A DNA stretch of 64,000 nt. Source: Caldilineaceae bacterium (GTDB taxonomy: Bacteria; Chloroflexota; Anaerolineae; Caldilineales; Caldilineaceae). Positions 9,014 through 23,962 of the stretch are shown here, one piece after another (the first letter of the stretch is position 1; each line of letters opens with the position of its first letter). The notes under the pieces are model-generated. The model was not told the origin of the DNA, did no database searches, and was given only the letters and a program-made list of their open reading frames with translations. The position numbers and the translations under genes were made by a program. The stretch is taken from assembly GCA_020634815.1 (NCBI GenBank), contig JACKBA010000003.1, forward strand, positions 186,001 through 250,000, given 5' to 3'.

Positions 9014-9952
9014 TTACTTCAGCGGGATGCCGCCGATCAGGTGCGCGAGCAGCGCCTTTTGCGCGTGCAGGCGATTGTGCGCCTGCGGGAAGAGCACGCT
9101 GTTCGGCCCGTCGGCCACGGCGTCGGTGATCTCCTCGCCGCGGTGCGCCGGCAGGCAGTGCATGACCAGCACCTCCTGGTTGCGCGTGCGTTCGATCAGC
9201 GCGCGGTTGACCTGGTAGGGCGGGAAGATGCGCAGCCGCTCATCACGTTCCGCCTCCTGCCCCATGCTCGTCCACACATCGGTGTAGAGCACGTCGGCGC
9301 CCACCACCCCGTCGAGATCGTCGGTCACCGTGACGTCAGCGTCGGACTGGGCGACGATGGCCGGGTCCGGCACATAGCCGGCGGGCGAGACGATGCGCAC
9401 GCTCATCCCCACCTTGCCCGCGGCCATGATGAGGCTGGTCGCCACGTTGTTGCTGCCATCGCCGACGTAGGCCAGGGTCATCCCTTCGAGCCGGTCAGTC
9501 TGCTCCCAGATCGTGTAGATGTCGGCCAGGGCCTGGCACGGATGGCTGAAATCGCTCAGGCCGTTGATGACCGGCACGGTGGCCCACTGCGCCAGTTGCG
9601 TCACATGCTCGTGGGCGAAGACGCGCGCCATGATGCCGTCGCAGTAGCCGCTGAGCACGCGCGCCACGTCCGCCACGCTCTCGCGGGCGCCCAGGCCAAC
9701 CTCCTGCGGGCTGAGGTAGAAGGCATAGCCGCCCAGTTGCACCATGCCCATTTCAAAGCTGACACGCGTGCGCAGGCTGGGCTTCTGGAAGATCAGGGCC
9801 AGCGACTTGCCGGCAAGAATCGGCGCGTTCTGGCCGAGACGCTGGCGCTCGACTTTGAGTTCGCGTGCCAGGCGCAGCAAGCCCCAGAATTGCTCGCTGC
9901 TCAGTTGTTGCAGGTCAAGAAAATCGGACAAGGCTGGTATTGCGGCAGACAT
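9014..9952 (-). CDS. argF: ornithine carbamoyltransferase
   Basis: ArgF makes citrulline from ornithine and carbamoyl phosphate in arginine synthesis. The 312-residue protein carries the carbamoyl-phosphate motif SLRTR at 59-63 (the usual STRTR with Leu), HPCQ at 137-140 and the ornithine-loop [10 protein letters not shown] near 272. The start at 9952 ([18 protein letters not shown]) is preferred to the in-frame upstream extension, which runs into the intergenic repeat. It lies 39 bp upstream of cdaA on the same strand, but other arginine genes are absent. Confidence 0.94.
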   Translation of the reverse strand: MSAAIPALSDFLDLQQLSSEQFWGLLRLARELKVERQRLGQNAPILAGKSLALIFQKPSLRTRVSFEMGMVQLGGYAFYLSPQEVGLGARESVADVARVLSGYCDGIMARVFAHEHVTQLAQWATVPVINGLSDFSHPCQALADIYTIWEQTDRLEGMTLAYVGDGSNNVATSLIMAAGKVGMSVRIVSPAGYVPDPAIVAQSDADVTVTDDLDGVVGADVLYTDVWTSMGQEAERDERLRIFPPYQVNRALIERTRNQEVLVMHCLPAHRGEEITDAVADGPNSVLFPQAHNRLHAQKALLAHLIGGIPLK

Positions 9953-10007
9953 GATTCGTTTCTTCCCGGTGACAATGATTGAAAATGAGTTCCAGTAGTT
10001 CCGATTT

Positions 10008-10061
10008 GTAGTGACGGCTTCAGCCGTTCCAGAGGGAATCAACGACTGAAGTCGTTACTAC
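10008..10061. repeat. inverted repeat, CTTCAGYCG family, copy 1
   Basis: Arms at 10008-10028 and 10041-10061 are each 21 nt and match as inverted copies at 17 of 21 positions. The core is GACGGCTTCAGCCGT on the left and CGACTGAAGTCG on the right. Each arm is itself near-palindromic. It lies between the argF start and the FAH-family gene. A second copy is at 35785-35836. Confidence 0.8.
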
Positions 10062-10085
10062 GGCGAAAATCGTGAACTACTGAGT

Positions 10086-10898
10086 TCAGCTTTCCTCGCG
10101 AATGACTGGGTTGCTGATGGTGCCCAGCCCTTCGATCTCGACGGTCATGATGTCGCCCGGCTGCACGGGGCCGATCCCCGACGGCGTGCCGGTCAGGAGC
10201 AGGTCGCCCGGCTCCAGCGTGGCAAAGCGCGAGACGTGCGCAATGATCCGCGCGATGGAGTAGACCATGAGCGCGGTGGTGCTATCCTGGCGCACCTCGC
10301 CGTTGACCAGACAGCGCAGCCGCCTGTCGGCGGGGTCGTAGCTCGTATCGACCCACGGGCCGATCGGGCAGAAGGTGTCGAAACCCTTGGCGCGCGCCCA
10401 CTGACCATCCTTTTTCTGCAAGTCGCGCGCGGTCACGTCGTTGGCGACGGAATAGCCGAAGATCACCGACATGGCATCCTCCTCGCGCACGTTGCGGCAG
10501 CGCCGGCCAATGATCACAGCCAGCTCGCCTTCGTGATCGACCCGCTCGCTGATGGCCGGATAGACGACGGCCTGATCCGGCCCGATGATGGAAGTCGGCG
10601 GCTTGTAAAAGATCATCGGCTCGGTGGGCACTTCGTTGCCCAGCTCGGCCGCATGTTCGGCATAATTTCGCCCCACGCACAGAATCTTCGACGGCATGAC
10701 CGGCGCCAACAGCCTGCCCTCGCGGACAGGAATGGGCGGGCCGTTCACTTCCGGCGCAAAGGTGCCGTCATCGAGCAGATCCAGGTACGGCGCCTGGGCC
10801 AGCGGGTAGACCAGGGAATCGACGAGGATGCCCCAATGGGCCGGCAGCCAGATGTCGCTGACCTCGCTGACCATCTCCATGAAACGAACGATTCGCAT
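10086..10898 (-). CDS. fumarylacetoacetate hydrolase (FAH) family protein
   Basis: This 270-residue enzyme has a short N-terminal domain and the FAH core. Core motifs include [45 protein letters not shown] with metal-binding Asp/Glu residues, [10 protein letters not shown] and [11 protein letters not shown]. Members cleave C-C bonds of 2-oxo or acyl-pyruvate substrates (fumarylpyruvate hydrolase, 2-hydroxyhepta-diene-dioate isomerase, oxaloacetate decarboxylase). The exact substrate cannot be read from sequence and the neighbours do not form a catabolic cluster. Confidence 0.9.
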   Translation of the reverse strand: MRIVRFMEMVSEVSDIWLPAHWGILVDSLVYPLAQAPYLDLLDDGTFAPEVNGPPIPVREGRLLAPVMPSKILCVGRNYAEHAAELGNEVPTEPMIFYKPPTSIIGPDQAVVYPAISERVDHEGELAVIIGRRCRNVREEDAMSVIFGYSVANDVTARDLQKKDGQWARAKGFDTFCPIGPWVDTSYDPADRRLRCLVNGEVRQDSTTALMVYSIARIIAHVSRFATLEPGDLLLTGTPSGIGPVQPGDIMTVEIEGLGTISNPVIREES

Positions 10899-10947
10899 TG
10901 CCGGTTCCTGCCTTCCTTCTGTTCGAGAACTGTTGTCGCTTCAACGA

Positions 10948-11700
10948 TCAGGCAAACTGCGTGTCGTTGATGATGAGCTGGTATTTGCAGCCAAGAAACT
11001 CACACGCCTGACGCATCATGGTCATACGGCTGAGGAAGATCTCGAAGTATTCGATGACCGCGGCGTAATAGGTATCGATCTCCAGTTCCAGCGCGATGAT
11101 CTTTTCTTCCGGGCGCACGCGCACAAAGCTACGCTTGGCCGCATAGTTGACGCGGTCGTGGATGTCGAAATCTTCCATGCGCGGGTTCTGCACGCGGCTG
11201 CGGTGCACGTCCGCCTTGTCGCCGATGATGACCGCGGCGCTGATGGCCGTGGTGGCCGTGCCGCGCTCTTCCTCGTGGTTGCCGATGGCATTCATCACCA
11301 GCGCGCACTCTTGCGGCGACATCTGCATGCGCTTGAGGATGCTCCACGCCATGAGCGAGCCGCTCAGCGCGTGGTTCTGGCGGTGAATCGAGTTGCCGAT
11401 GTCATGCAGGAAGCCGGCCACATTGCCGAGCTGGAATGTGCGCTGGTCGTAACCGAGATGCTCCAACACGTTCTGCGCGATGTTGCCGACGAGCCCGGCG
11501 TGGCGCTGCCCATGTTCGGTGTAGCCAAGCGCCTTCATGGTGGCGTTGGCCGCCTGCAACATGGCAATGGACTCGGCATCGCGCTTGAGATCGTCCACAG
11601 TCACCAGGCGGTAGCCGTTGACGGTCAGGTCGCTCCCGTTCGGGTTGACCATTGCATTCAATTGTTCTTCACTTCGCTTGTTCACTGTCTGATCCAACAT
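10948..11700 (-). CDS. HD-domain metal-dependent phosphohydrolase
   Basis: The 250-residue protein has a central HD domain: His67 in EHGQRHAG, the His-Asp pair at 99-100 in GFLHDIGN, His110 and a later NHEEERG. These are the expected metal ligands. The N-terminal [14 protein letters not shown] and the C-terminal helical [12 protein letters not shown] segments are not recognised. It may act on a nucleotide or phosphorylated metabolite. The start at 11700 follows a GGAGG-like site. It is not a (p)ppGpp synthetase and has no GAF or response-regulator part. Confidence 0.8.
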   Translation of the reverse strand: MLDQTVNKRSEEQLNAMVNPNGSDLTVNGYRLVTVDDLKRDAESIAMLQAANATMKALGYTEHGQRHAGLVGNIAQNVLEHLGYDQRTFQLGNVAGFLHDIGNSIHRQNHALSGSLMAWSILKRMQMSPQECALVMNAIGNHEEERGTATTAISAAVIIGDKADVHRSRVQNPRMEDFDIHDRVNYAAKRSFVRVRPEEKIIALELEIDTYYAAVIEYFEIFLSRMTMMRQACEFLGCKYQLIINDTQFA

Positions 11701-11784
11701 CTTGCCTCCGGCCGCGTTTTGAGTTGCGGCCTCTCTTCATATTCTTGAAACGCAGCAACGGCCTGTAGTCCGTCGCCCGGTCAT

Positions 11785-12717
11785 TCACACAACTTGTCCC
11801 AGCGCCAGCGCACTCAACAACATTGCCAGCAGCCAGAAGGGCGGCATGTGTCCGACGCCCTGCCCGCGAAAGACGGCCAGCCAGGTCGGCAGCAGCAGCA
11901 GGACGATCAAGCCCAGCCACAGCGGCGCCTGCATCACCACCAGGAAGATGCAGAGCGCAGCCTCCGCCACAGCCAGCAGGATCATGCCGACCAGGTCGCC
12001 GTCGTCGGCGAGCACGCGCGTCTCGCCCCAATGGTGCACGACCCACAGACCCGCCAGCACGAGCTGCGGCGTCCAGGCAATCGCTACACCGGCAGGCGTC
12101 ACCTCCCGCAGAACGAGCAGCCACGGCAGGCCGATGGCGACCAGGCTGAAGAGCACCACCGGGATGCCGGCCAGCGTGTGCCGCGCCGTCCACCCCAGCA
12201 CGGTGAGGAGCGCAACACTAAACGTCAGTAGCAGGGCGCCGATGCCCAGCACCGCCGCCACGACGAAGGCCAGCGCGACGGCCGGCAGACCCACCCGGAA
12301 CGCCAGCGGCCACAGGTCCGTGTGATCTTCGGAAAAGAGGCGTGCGGCCGGCGAACCTGCCTCCAGGTAGGGAAGCCGCACCTGCTGCCGCAGGACACGG
12401 GGCGCCAGCGGCAGCAGCACGTCGCGCCCGCCGGCCAGACGCCACACGCTGCCCCACAGCACATCGGCCAGCAGCAGTGCGAGGGCCAATGTTTGCCAGT
12501 CGACGGCGGACAAAGGCAGCCCGGCAGCCAGAAATCCGGCCACACCGGACCACAAAGCAGCCGGTCGCCACGGTGCGCGTTCCATCCAGACCTGGGCATT
12601 GATCAGCCCGGAGGTCGTCAGGTCGGCCGGCGCGATTTGGCCGGCAACGACACGCCGGCGCAGGCGCCCCAGCCACGTACCGCCAACCGGTGCTATAGGT
12701 TGATCCGATCCCGTCAT
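11785..12717 (-). CDS. polytopic membrane protein of unknown function
   Basis: This 310-residue protein has about seven to eight hydrophobic segments and no recognised catalytic motif. The cytosolic N-terminus is basic ([10 protein letters not shown]). A soluble patch near residues 105-135 contains [26 protein letters not shown]. The gene is followed by a short gap to the HD gene and preceded by a terminator for the GH13 gene. Function is unknown; a transporter or lipid-related role cannot be argued from what is visible. Confidence 0.6.
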   Translation of the reverse strand: MTGSDQPIAPVGGTWLGRLRRRVVAGQIAPADLTTSGLINAQVWMERAPWRPAALWSGVAGFLAAGLPLSAVDWQTLALALLLADVLWGSVWRLAGGRDVLLPLAPRVLRQQVRLPYLEAGSPAARLFSEDHTDLWPLAFRVGLPAVALAFVVAAVLGIGALLLTFSVALLTVLGWTARHTLAGIPVVLFSLVAIGLPWLLVLREVTPAGVAIAWTPQLVLAGLWVVHHWGETRVLADDGDLVGMILLAVAEAALCIFLVVMQAPLWLGLIVLLLLPTWLAVFRGQGVGHMPPFWLLAMLLSALALGQVV

Positions 12718-12738
12718 AAGCGTACCAACTTACCCGCC

Positions 12739-12773
12739 AAAAAAGCCCATGCAAGCCAGTCGCTCGCATGGGC
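12739..12773 (-). terminator. rho-independent terminator of the GH13 gene
   Basis: On the minus strand GCCCATGC and GCATGGGC form a perfect 8-bp stem (12745-12752, 12766-12773) with a 13-nt loop, followed by six U. It lies 48-82 bp after the amylase stop. Confidence 0.8.
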
Positions 12774-12820
12774 AGTGGCCCGGTCGGATGATTATACCAG
12801 ACGGGTCAAGGTAGGCGGAA

Positions 12821-14305
<1,485 letters not shown>

Positions 14306-14353
14306 AGCCGAATGGTTCCTTTGCGGTCGAAGCTTTGTAGCAAACAAGCACAG

Positions 14354-14382
14354 ATTCTGTCATGGCGCGCGCAAAGTGTCAA
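14354..14382 (-). promoter_or_regulatory. sigma70-type promoter for the GH13 gene
   Basis: On the minus strand a perfect TTGACA (14377-14382) and CAGAAT (14354-14359) are separated by 17 bp, ending about 50 bp before the amylase ATG. Confidence 0.6.
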
Positions 14383-14386
14383 TTGT

Positions 14387-14600
14387 GTGATGCGTGAGGC
14401 GTGAGGCGTAATGCGTGATACATGGGATGCCAAACGTCAAGCGTCAGACGTCAAGCGTGTGGCGTGGTGTGTCGGGGGGCGTCATCAGCAATCAGCCCGA
14501 CTCGCAACAATTCAAGTTTCACACATGCCGCCTGACGTTTGACTCTTGACGTTTGACGCATGACGTTTGACTCGTTACACATCACGCAATACGCATCACT
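14387..14600. repeat. large word-type inverted repeat, TTGACGTTTGAC/GCGTGATGCGT family, copy 1
   Basis: The left half carries GTGATGCGTG-type words and then CAAACGTCAAG words. The right half carries their complements in reverse order (CTTGACGTTTG at 14545-14555, then ATCACGCAATACGCATCAC at 14581-14599). CAAACGTCAAG (14431-14441) is an exact 11-nt inverted match to 14545-14555. No gene is visible in this 300-bp stretch. The same words recur at 31408-31554. Confidence 0.75.
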
Positions 14601-14649
14601 GTTTCCCCGAAGATTCGCTCATGATTTCGCAGCGCCCCAGCGCGTCAGG

Positions 14650-14655
14650 TATAAT
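14650..14655 (+). promoter_or_regulatory. -10 element for the first M29 gene
   Basis: A perfect TATAAT sits 39 bp upstream of the TTG start. No good -35 is visible at 16-18 bp, so strength is uncertain. Confidence 0.45.
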
Positions 14656-14694
14656 TCGTCCACAATCAGCCTGTCTCACCGGAAGGATGTCGCC

Positions 14695-15801
<1,107 letters not shown>

Positions 15802-15840
15802 GAATTCCTACGGCCACAACGCACTTCTGGAGGCCTTCTC

Positions 15841-16713
15841 ATGCTAGTACGCGACATCATGTCCAGCCCGGCCCTCACGGTGACGGCGGACACGCACATC
15901 CCGGAGGTGGCCCGGCTGTTGCGCGCCCACCAGATCAGCGGCATGCCGGTGCTCGACGCCAACGGCGCCCTGCTTGGCATCGTCACCGACCACGACCTGA
16001 TCCTGCGCAACGCGCCCGTGCGCGAGCCGCGCTACTTTGCCATTCTCTCCGGCTACATCCCGCTCAACCTGGAGGAGCATCGTCACTACAAAGAGCAATT
16101 GCGCCACACCATGGCCGTCACGGCCGGCGACATGACCGAGCCCGACGTGCCGGTCGTTGCGCCGGACACGCCGCTCGAACACGCCATGGAGTTGATGCTC
16201 GACCCGTCGGTGACCATGCTGCCCGTGCTGGAGGGCGACGCGGTGATCGGCGTCGTCACGCGCACGGACCTGGTGCGGCTCATCGAAAAGTTGGAAGGCG
16301 CGCTGGACCCGGAGGCTGCGGCCGAGAGCGCCGAGGAAGAGCCGGTGCTGGCCGGCATGTTGGAGGTGATCCTCTACGTACAGAATATGGGCGCGATGGT
16401 GGCGTTCTATCGCGACAAGCTCGGCCTGGAAATCGAGGGTCCGGCTGACCTGGACGACTACAGCGGTGAAAGCTGGGTGCTCTTCGATGCCGGCGCCACC
16501 AAGCTGGCGCTGCACAGCGGAGGCCAGGGACGCACCGGCGAGGACACGCCCATGATCGTCTTCGCCGTGGCCGATGTAGCGGCCTCGCGCGCCGTGCTGG
16601 TCGAGCGCGGGGTGGAGTTTGGCGAACCCTTCGAGGCGGCGCCGGGCATCACCGTGGCGCACGGCAAGGATCCCGAGGGCAACCCCATCGCGCTGGAGGC
16701 TCGTTCCCTGTAG
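15841..16713 (+). CDS. tandem CBS domains fused to a glyoxalase/VOC domain
   Basis: The 290-residue protein has two parts. Residues 1-155 form a CBS pair (MLVRDIMSSPALTVTADT, GIVTDHDLILRN; then VTAGDMTEPDVPVVAPDTPLE, GVVTRTDLVRLIE), which usually senses adenine nucleotides or S-adenosyl ligands. After an Ala/Glu linker, residues 170-290 form a VOC domain (MLEVILYVQNMGAMVAFYRDKLGLE; VAHGKDPEGNPIALEA). The VOC metal triad is incomplete by eye, so this half may bind ligand or act as a resistance-type barrel. A TGGAGG site precedes the ATG. The fusion is unusual. The short gap to the M29 gene (39 bp) suggests one transcript. Confidence 0.85.
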   Translation: MLVRDIMSSPALTVTADTHIPEVARLLRAHQISGMPVLDANGALLGIVTDHDLILRNAPVREPRYFAILSGYIPLNLEEHRHYKEQLRHTMAVTAGDMTEPDVPVVAPDTPLEHAMELMLDPSVTMLPVLEGDAVIGVVTRTDLVRLIEKLEGALDPEAAAESAEEEPVLAGMLEVILYVQNMGAMVAFYRDKLGLEIEGPADLDDYSGESWVLFDAGATKLALHSGGQGRTGEDTPMIVFAVADVAASRAVLVERGVEFGEPFEAAPGITVAHGKDPEGNPIALEARSL

Positions 16714-16743
16714 TTCAAAATTGCTCAACCAGAAAGACAGAGG

Positions 16744-16766
16744 TGCGCCAGCGAATCGCTGGCGCA
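16744..16766. terminator. bidirectional hairpin between convergent genes
   Basis: TGCGCCAGCG and CGCTGGCGCA form a perfect 10-bp stem with a 3-nt loop, followed on + by TCTTGTTATC. It lies between the convergent CBS-VOC and HerA genes. The U-tract is weak. Confidence 0.6.
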
Positions 16767-16799
16767 TCTTGTTATCTCCTTGTGTCGTGTGCTTTCTGA

Positions 16800-18472
<1,673 letters not shown>

Positions 18473-18476
<4 letters not shown>

Positions 18477-18853
18477 GACGCTGCTCGCAAGGGAAGTACA
18501 CGCGCCCGCACCTTGGCGGCATCGACAATAACGATGGCACCCGCCTCTAGCTGGCGACCAAACTGCTGCAAAGCGCCGAGGACCATCGGACCGATCGCCG
18601 ATGGGAGCGTGTTTTGCGTGCGTACTTGAAGAACGCTGGGCCGGGAAGCATTTGTGGCTGCCAGCAATGCGCCAAAATCCAGATCGTGGGTAAAGACCAC
18701 GAAGTCGCGTTCGGCAGCCACAGCCATGATCTCTTGGTCCGGCGCCGTCGGCTCACCAATATCTGCCCAGTGAACCGCCTCCCAACCAGCGGCGGTCAAA
18801 TAATCAACCCATTCTGGTGAAAGGTTCATGTCGAGGAGGAGCCTAACGGTCAT
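18473..18853 (-). CDS. DUF5615 PIN-like protein (probable toxin)
   Basis: The 126-residue protein has the DUF5615/Mut7-C-like pattern: RLLLDMNLSPEWVDYL at the N-terminus, a central PDQEIMAVAAERDFVVFTHDLDFG with the T-x-D-x-DFG motif, and a short C-terminal strand. These PIN-like proteins are coded next to DUF433 antitoxins and are thought to be RNases. It overlaps the DUF433 stop and the herA start by 4 bp each (ATGA), so translation of the three is coupled. The ATG at 18853 is chosen over an upstream one for that reason. Confidence 0.85.
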
Positions 18854-19089
18854 GCGACTTCGAGTGGTAAATCGACTTCTTCCGCACGCCACGCCGCGTA
18901 CGAAAGCGCCTGCTGTATGTCTTCCGCCTCCAGGTAAGGATAGGCACGCAAGACTGTTTCCGCCGTCTCACCGGCTGCCAATAGTCCAACTACCATGCCG
19001 ACCGTGACGCGCATGCCGCGGATGCACGGCTTACCACCCATAACCTGCGGATTGAGCGTAATGCGATCAAGACCTTGTACCGTCTGCAT
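18850..19089 (-). CDS. DUF433 protein (probable antitoxin)
   Basis: This 79-residue protein carries the DUF433 signature: DRITLNPQVMGGKPCIRGMR, then a winged-helix-like segment MVVGLLAAGETAETVLRAYP and YLEAEDIQQALSYAAW. DUF433 proteins are usually found directly upstream of DUF5615 PIN-like genes as presumed antitoxins or DNA-binding regulators. Here it sits 21 bp after the HAS-like gene and overlaps the DUF5615 start, so it is embedded inside the larger operon and has no spacer for its own promoter. Confidence 0.88.
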   Translation of the reverse strand: MQTVQGLDRITLNPQVMGGKPCIRGMRVTVGMVVGLLAAGETAETVLRAYPYLEAEDIQQALSYAAWRAEEVDLPLEVA

Positions 19090-19110
19090 TTCTTTTCCTC
19101 AACTCTGGAA

Positions 19111-19719
19111 CTATCCCGCCGGCTGTACGATACTCTTCCACGCTACGTTGTTGCGCATGACGGCCAGGCGGCTGCGGCTCGCCGGGAAGAGCGCGCCCAG
19201 CCGGTCGATGACCGAGAGCAGCAGCGGCGCGATCAGCGCGTTGTTTTGCGCCAGCAGCAGCGAGGCATAGCGCAACTGCGGCTGCCCGCTGCCGTCGGCA
19301 TGGAAACGGGCGATCTCGTCGTCATCCAGCAGGCGCACGGGACAGTTGACCGTCGCCGCCAGCGTGGGCACGCCCTGGTGGCAGCCGCCGTCGCCATCCA
19401 CCCAGCCGATGCCGATGATGCCGAGCAGCGTGGCGGTCTCGGCCAGGTAATCGGGCGAGAAGACCTCGACTTCGGCGCGCGGGCTCAGCCGCGGTCCCAG
19501 GCTGCCGAACTCCGGATTCATGAGCAGCGTGTTGTAGATGAGGCCGATCAGCCGCGGGCTGCCGGCGCCATCCGGCTCCAGCTCGGCGGCGACAAACGCG
19601 CCAAAGCCGTAGTCGGCCGGATCGGGCGGCTGCGGCACCTCGCCAAACACGTAGACCTGGCAGACGTAGTCGACGTGGCTGTTGGATTTGACGATCTTGC
19701 CAATCGGCGTGTGCGCCAC
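19111..19719 (-). CDS. HAS-barrel-like partner of HerA (unassigned)
   Basis: The 202-residue protein begins at GTG 19719, three bases past the Uma2 stop. Its N-terminus (IGKIVKSNSHVDYVCQVYV) and the later RLIGLIYNTLLMNPEF segment resemble the HAS barrel that opens HerA/ATP-synthase-type proteins, and the distal herA gene starts with a similar segment. No nuclease motif (NurA DxE set) is seen. It could be an adaptor that loads or caps HerA. The similarity is weak by eye and needs a profile search. Confidence 0.5.
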   Translation of the reverse strand: MAHTPIGKIVKSNSHVDYVCQVYVFGEVPQPPDPADYGFGAFVAAELEPDGAGSPRLIGLIYNTLLMNPEFGSLGPRLSPRAEVEVFSPDYLAETATLLGIIGIGWVDGDGGCHQGVPTLAATVNCPVRLLDDDEIARFHADGSGQPQLRYASLLLAQNNALIAPLLLSVIDRLGALFPASRSRLAVMRNNVAWKSIVQPAG

Positions 19720-19722
19720 GGT

Positions 19723-20514
19723 TCAGTCACTCTCCGGGTCGATGCCCAGTGCGGCAAGCTTGGCCGCCAATGCCGCCGCGCGTTGTTCGGCCTGTTCGGC
19801 CCGCTGGCTCTCCTGTTCAGCGCGCTGGCTTTCCTGTTCGGCGCGCTGGCTCTCAATAGCGAGTTGACGCGAAGCTGCGGCAAGCGCCTCCTGGCCGGTC
19901 GCCAACAGCGCGCCATGTTCGTTGCACCAGCGTAGCCAGACACCGGCCATGCTTTCGTATTCGCCTTCCCAGAGCGTGACGCCAACGCCCACCTCCGCCA
20001 ACCAGGTTTCGGCGATCTCGGTGTAGTGGAGTCCCTGACGTGAAAAAATGCGCAGCGGCTGGTCACTGACAAACTGGCCAGGGTCATAGACGATGTAGTA
20101 GGCGACACCGAGCCGCGCATAGTCCAGCAGTTTGTCACCCAACTCCTTGCCGACTTTGTTGGAGACAATTTCCACCACGACATCGGGCGGTTTGCCATAT
20201 TCCCAGACAAAGTAGGAGCGGTGCTCTTTTTCCCACGGCTCTGGCGGCAGGGTCACATCGAGGCTGACCAGTACATCGGGAACCAGCGGGGGTTCGCGCA
20301 GGTGAAAGAAGAGCCCGACATTCGCCATGGCCACAAAAGTGCGCCCTTCACCAGGGCCTGACCAGGAAGTGTACAACGACTCGGCAAGCAAGCGCATCTG
20401 ACGTTCGGAGAAGAGGTTATCCACGGGGGTATCATCCTCGGTGACGATGTGCGACAGATCAAGTTTGGTGATGCGGTATTCGTCGAGTTCTTCCTGTGTG
20501 CCAAGTTCGGTCAT
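19723..20514 (-). CDS. Uma2-family (DUF820) PD-(D/E)xK nuclease-like protein with coiled-coil tail
   Basis: The 263-residue protein starts at ATG 20514, eight bases after AGGAG. The Uma2 fold is seen in LFSERQMRLLAESLYTSW, VPDVLVSLDV (Asp), PPDVVVEIVSN (Glu), KVGKELGDKLLDYARLGV (Lys) and YYIVYDP. These are the residues expected of the restriction-endonuclease-like active site. The C-terminal 50 residues form a Glu/Gln/Arg-rich coiled coil with a repeated heptad ESQRAEQ. Uma2 genes are abundant in Chloroflexota and cyanobacteria; their cellular role is not established. It is the first gene of the herA operon and has its own promoter. Confidence 0.85.
   Translation of the reverse strand: MTELGTQEELDEYRITKLDLSHIVTEDDTPVDNLFSERQMRLLAESLYTSWSGPGEGRTFVAMANVGLFFHLREPPLVPDVLVSLDVTLPPEPWEKEHRSYFVWEYGKPPDVVVEIVSNKVGKELGDKLLDYARLGVAYYIVYDPGQFVSDQPLRIFSRQGLHYTEIAETWLAEVGVGVTLWEGEYESMAGVWLRWCNEHGALLATGQEALAAASRQLAIESQRAEQESQRAEQESQRAEQAEQRAAALAAKLAALGIDPESD
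19792..19854 (+). repeat. three 21-bp tandem repeats coding the Uma2 heptads
   Basis: The units at 19792-19812, 19813-19833 and 19834-19854 differ at only a few bases and encode (minus strand) the repeated ESQRAEQ heptad. Exact multiples of 21 bp keep frame, so copy number may vary between strains without a frameshift. Confidence 0.85.
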
Positions 20515-20581
20515 GGTTGCAACTCCTGAAAGTGTGCCGGCCATTCACACCTGGGGAATGCCGACCCGCACGCTGCCGCCT

Positions 20582-20610
20582 ATTGTATCCCGCACAAACG
20601 TTCTGCGCAA
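20582..20610 (-). promoter_or_regulatory. promoter of the Uma2-herA operon
   Basis: On the minus strand TTGCGC (20605-20610) and TACAAT (20582-20587) are separated by 17 bp, about 70 bp upstream of the Uma2 ATG. No comparable promoter is visible inside the operon. Confidence 0.6.
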
Positions 20611-20646
20611 CCGCGGGTCGAAGTCTGGTGAGCCCCTATCTTCCCC

Positions 20647-21492
<846 letters not shown>

Positions 21493-21495
21493 CGC

Positions 21496-22422
21496 TCACT
21501 CGGATTCATAATGGACCCAGCGCTTCTGCATGCGGTTCTGGAAGAGGGTGAAGGCAAAGATGAAGATAAAGAGCACCCAGGCCATCGCCGCGGCCTTGTC
21601 CATGCGAATGTCGCGGAAGGCAGCCAGGTAGATGTACTGCACGACCGAAAGCGAAGAATTCGCCGGCCCTCCGCTGGTCATGACAAAGGGCTCGGTGAAG
21701 AGCTGGAACGCACCGATCATCTGGAAGATAAAGAGGAAAAAGGTCGTCGGGCTGATGAGCGGCAGCGTGACGTTGCGGAAACGCTGCCAGGCATTGGCGC
21801 CGTCGGTATGCGCCGCGTCGTAGAGTTCCTTGGGCACGCCTTGCAGCGCAGCCAGGTAGACGACCATGGTGAAGCCCGTGTTCTTCCACAGCGTCAGGAT
21901 CACCACCGACCACTTGGAGAAATCGCTGCTGCCCAGCCAGTTCGGCGCGCTGAAGGGTAGGCCCAATAGCCCGAACGCCGCGGCCAGCAAGTTGTTCACC
22001 GGCCCATTGGTCGCCAGCAACAGCCGGAAGACAATGGCGCCCGCCACGATCGTCGTCACCACCGGCATGAAGTAGATGAGCCGATAGACGGTCACGCCGC
22101 GGATCGCCTGATTCAGCCCCACCGCCATGATCAGCCCCAGCGCCAGTTGCAGCGGCACGATGGTGACGATGTAGAAGGCGGTGTTCCAGAAGGTCTGCCA
22201 GAAGACGGGGTCGCGCAGCAATTGTCGATAGTTGAGCAGCCCGGCAAAATTCTTGAAGCCCGTCAGCCCCCACTCTGAGAAGCTGATACCCAGCGACATC
22301 ACGACGGCAAGCACGATGAAAACCAGAAAACCGGCAAAGCTGGGCAGGATAAAGAGATAGCCTTCCCACTGCTGGTCGGGTCGCCAGCGGAAGGGGCGGT
22401 GCGATGGAGATAGAGGCGTCAT
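21496..22422 (-). CDS. carbohydrate ABC transporter permease (MalF type)
   Basis: The 308-residue permease has six or more membrane segments and an EAA loop (ELYDAAHTDGANAWQRF). An N-terminal membrane segment precedes the core, as in MalF-type subunits. It is separated from the upstream binding-protein gene by a 104-bp stretch filled with a hairpin repeat. The encoded sugar is not known; oligosaccharides are likely given nearby GH13, GH1 and debranching enzymes. Confidence 0.93.
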   Translation of the reverse strand: MTPLSPSHRPFRWRPDQQWEGYLFILPSFAGFLVFIVLAVVMSLGISFSEWGLTGFKNFAGLLNYRQLLRDPVFWQTFWNTAFYIVTIVPLQLALGLIMAVGLNQAIRGVTVYRLIYFMPVVTTIVAGAIVFRLLLATNGPVNNLLAAAFGLLGLPFSAPNWLGSSDFSKWSVVILTLWKNTGFTMVVYLAALQGVPKELYDAAHTDGANAWQRFRNVTLPLISPTTFFLFIFQMIGAFQLFTEPFVMTSGGPANSSLSVVQYIYLAAFRDIRMDKAAAMAWVLFIFIFAFTLFQNRMQKRWVHYESE

Positions 22423-22423
22423 G

Positions 22424-22521
22424 GTGGAGATTGGAGATTTAGAGATTGGGGATCAGGAGATTTAGAGATTGGAGCTTGGGTGGGGCGCCCAATCTCCAAT
22501 CTCAAATCTCTCAATCCCTTA
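22424..22521. repeat. word-type inverted repeat, GATTGGAGAT family, copy 1 (intra-operon)
   Basis: The left half iterates GAGATTGGAGATTTAGAGATT words and the right half iterates their complements. Arms 22457-22482 and 22486-22510 match with one gap and two mismatches, so the transcript would form a long hairpin. It lies between the binding-protein gene and the MalF-type gene. Copy 2 is at 26977-27043. Confidence 0.85.
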
Positions 22522-22526
22522 TTCCC

Positions 22527-23867
<1,341 letters not shown>

Positions 23868-23919
23868 CGGCTCTCCTCCTTACGCATTTGAGATGGATTA
23901 TCGTGTAGACTCATTGAGG

Positions 23920-23948
23920 GTTTCGATCACCGTTCGGATGATCGAAAC
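23920..23948. promoter_or_regulatory. probable operator dyad for the sugar transporter operon
   Basis: GTTTCGATCA (23920-23929) and TGATCGAAAC (23939-23948) are perfect 10-bp inverted arms spaced by 9 bp. They lie about 8-36 bp downstream of the predicted start site. A perfect dyad at this place fits a repressor operator. The cognate regulator is not in the window. Confidence 0.6.
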
Positions 23949-23962
23949 GAAACGCACTTCGG

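Noticed and set aside
9014..10042. Longer argF start at 10042
   Set aside because: The extra 30 residues run through the intergenic inverted repeat and have no carbamoyltransferase similarity.
10948..11700. c-di-AMP phosphodiesterase partner for cdaA
   Set aside because: Only a single HD domain is present, with no DHH-DHHA1 or 7TM-HD architecture, so no such role is supported.
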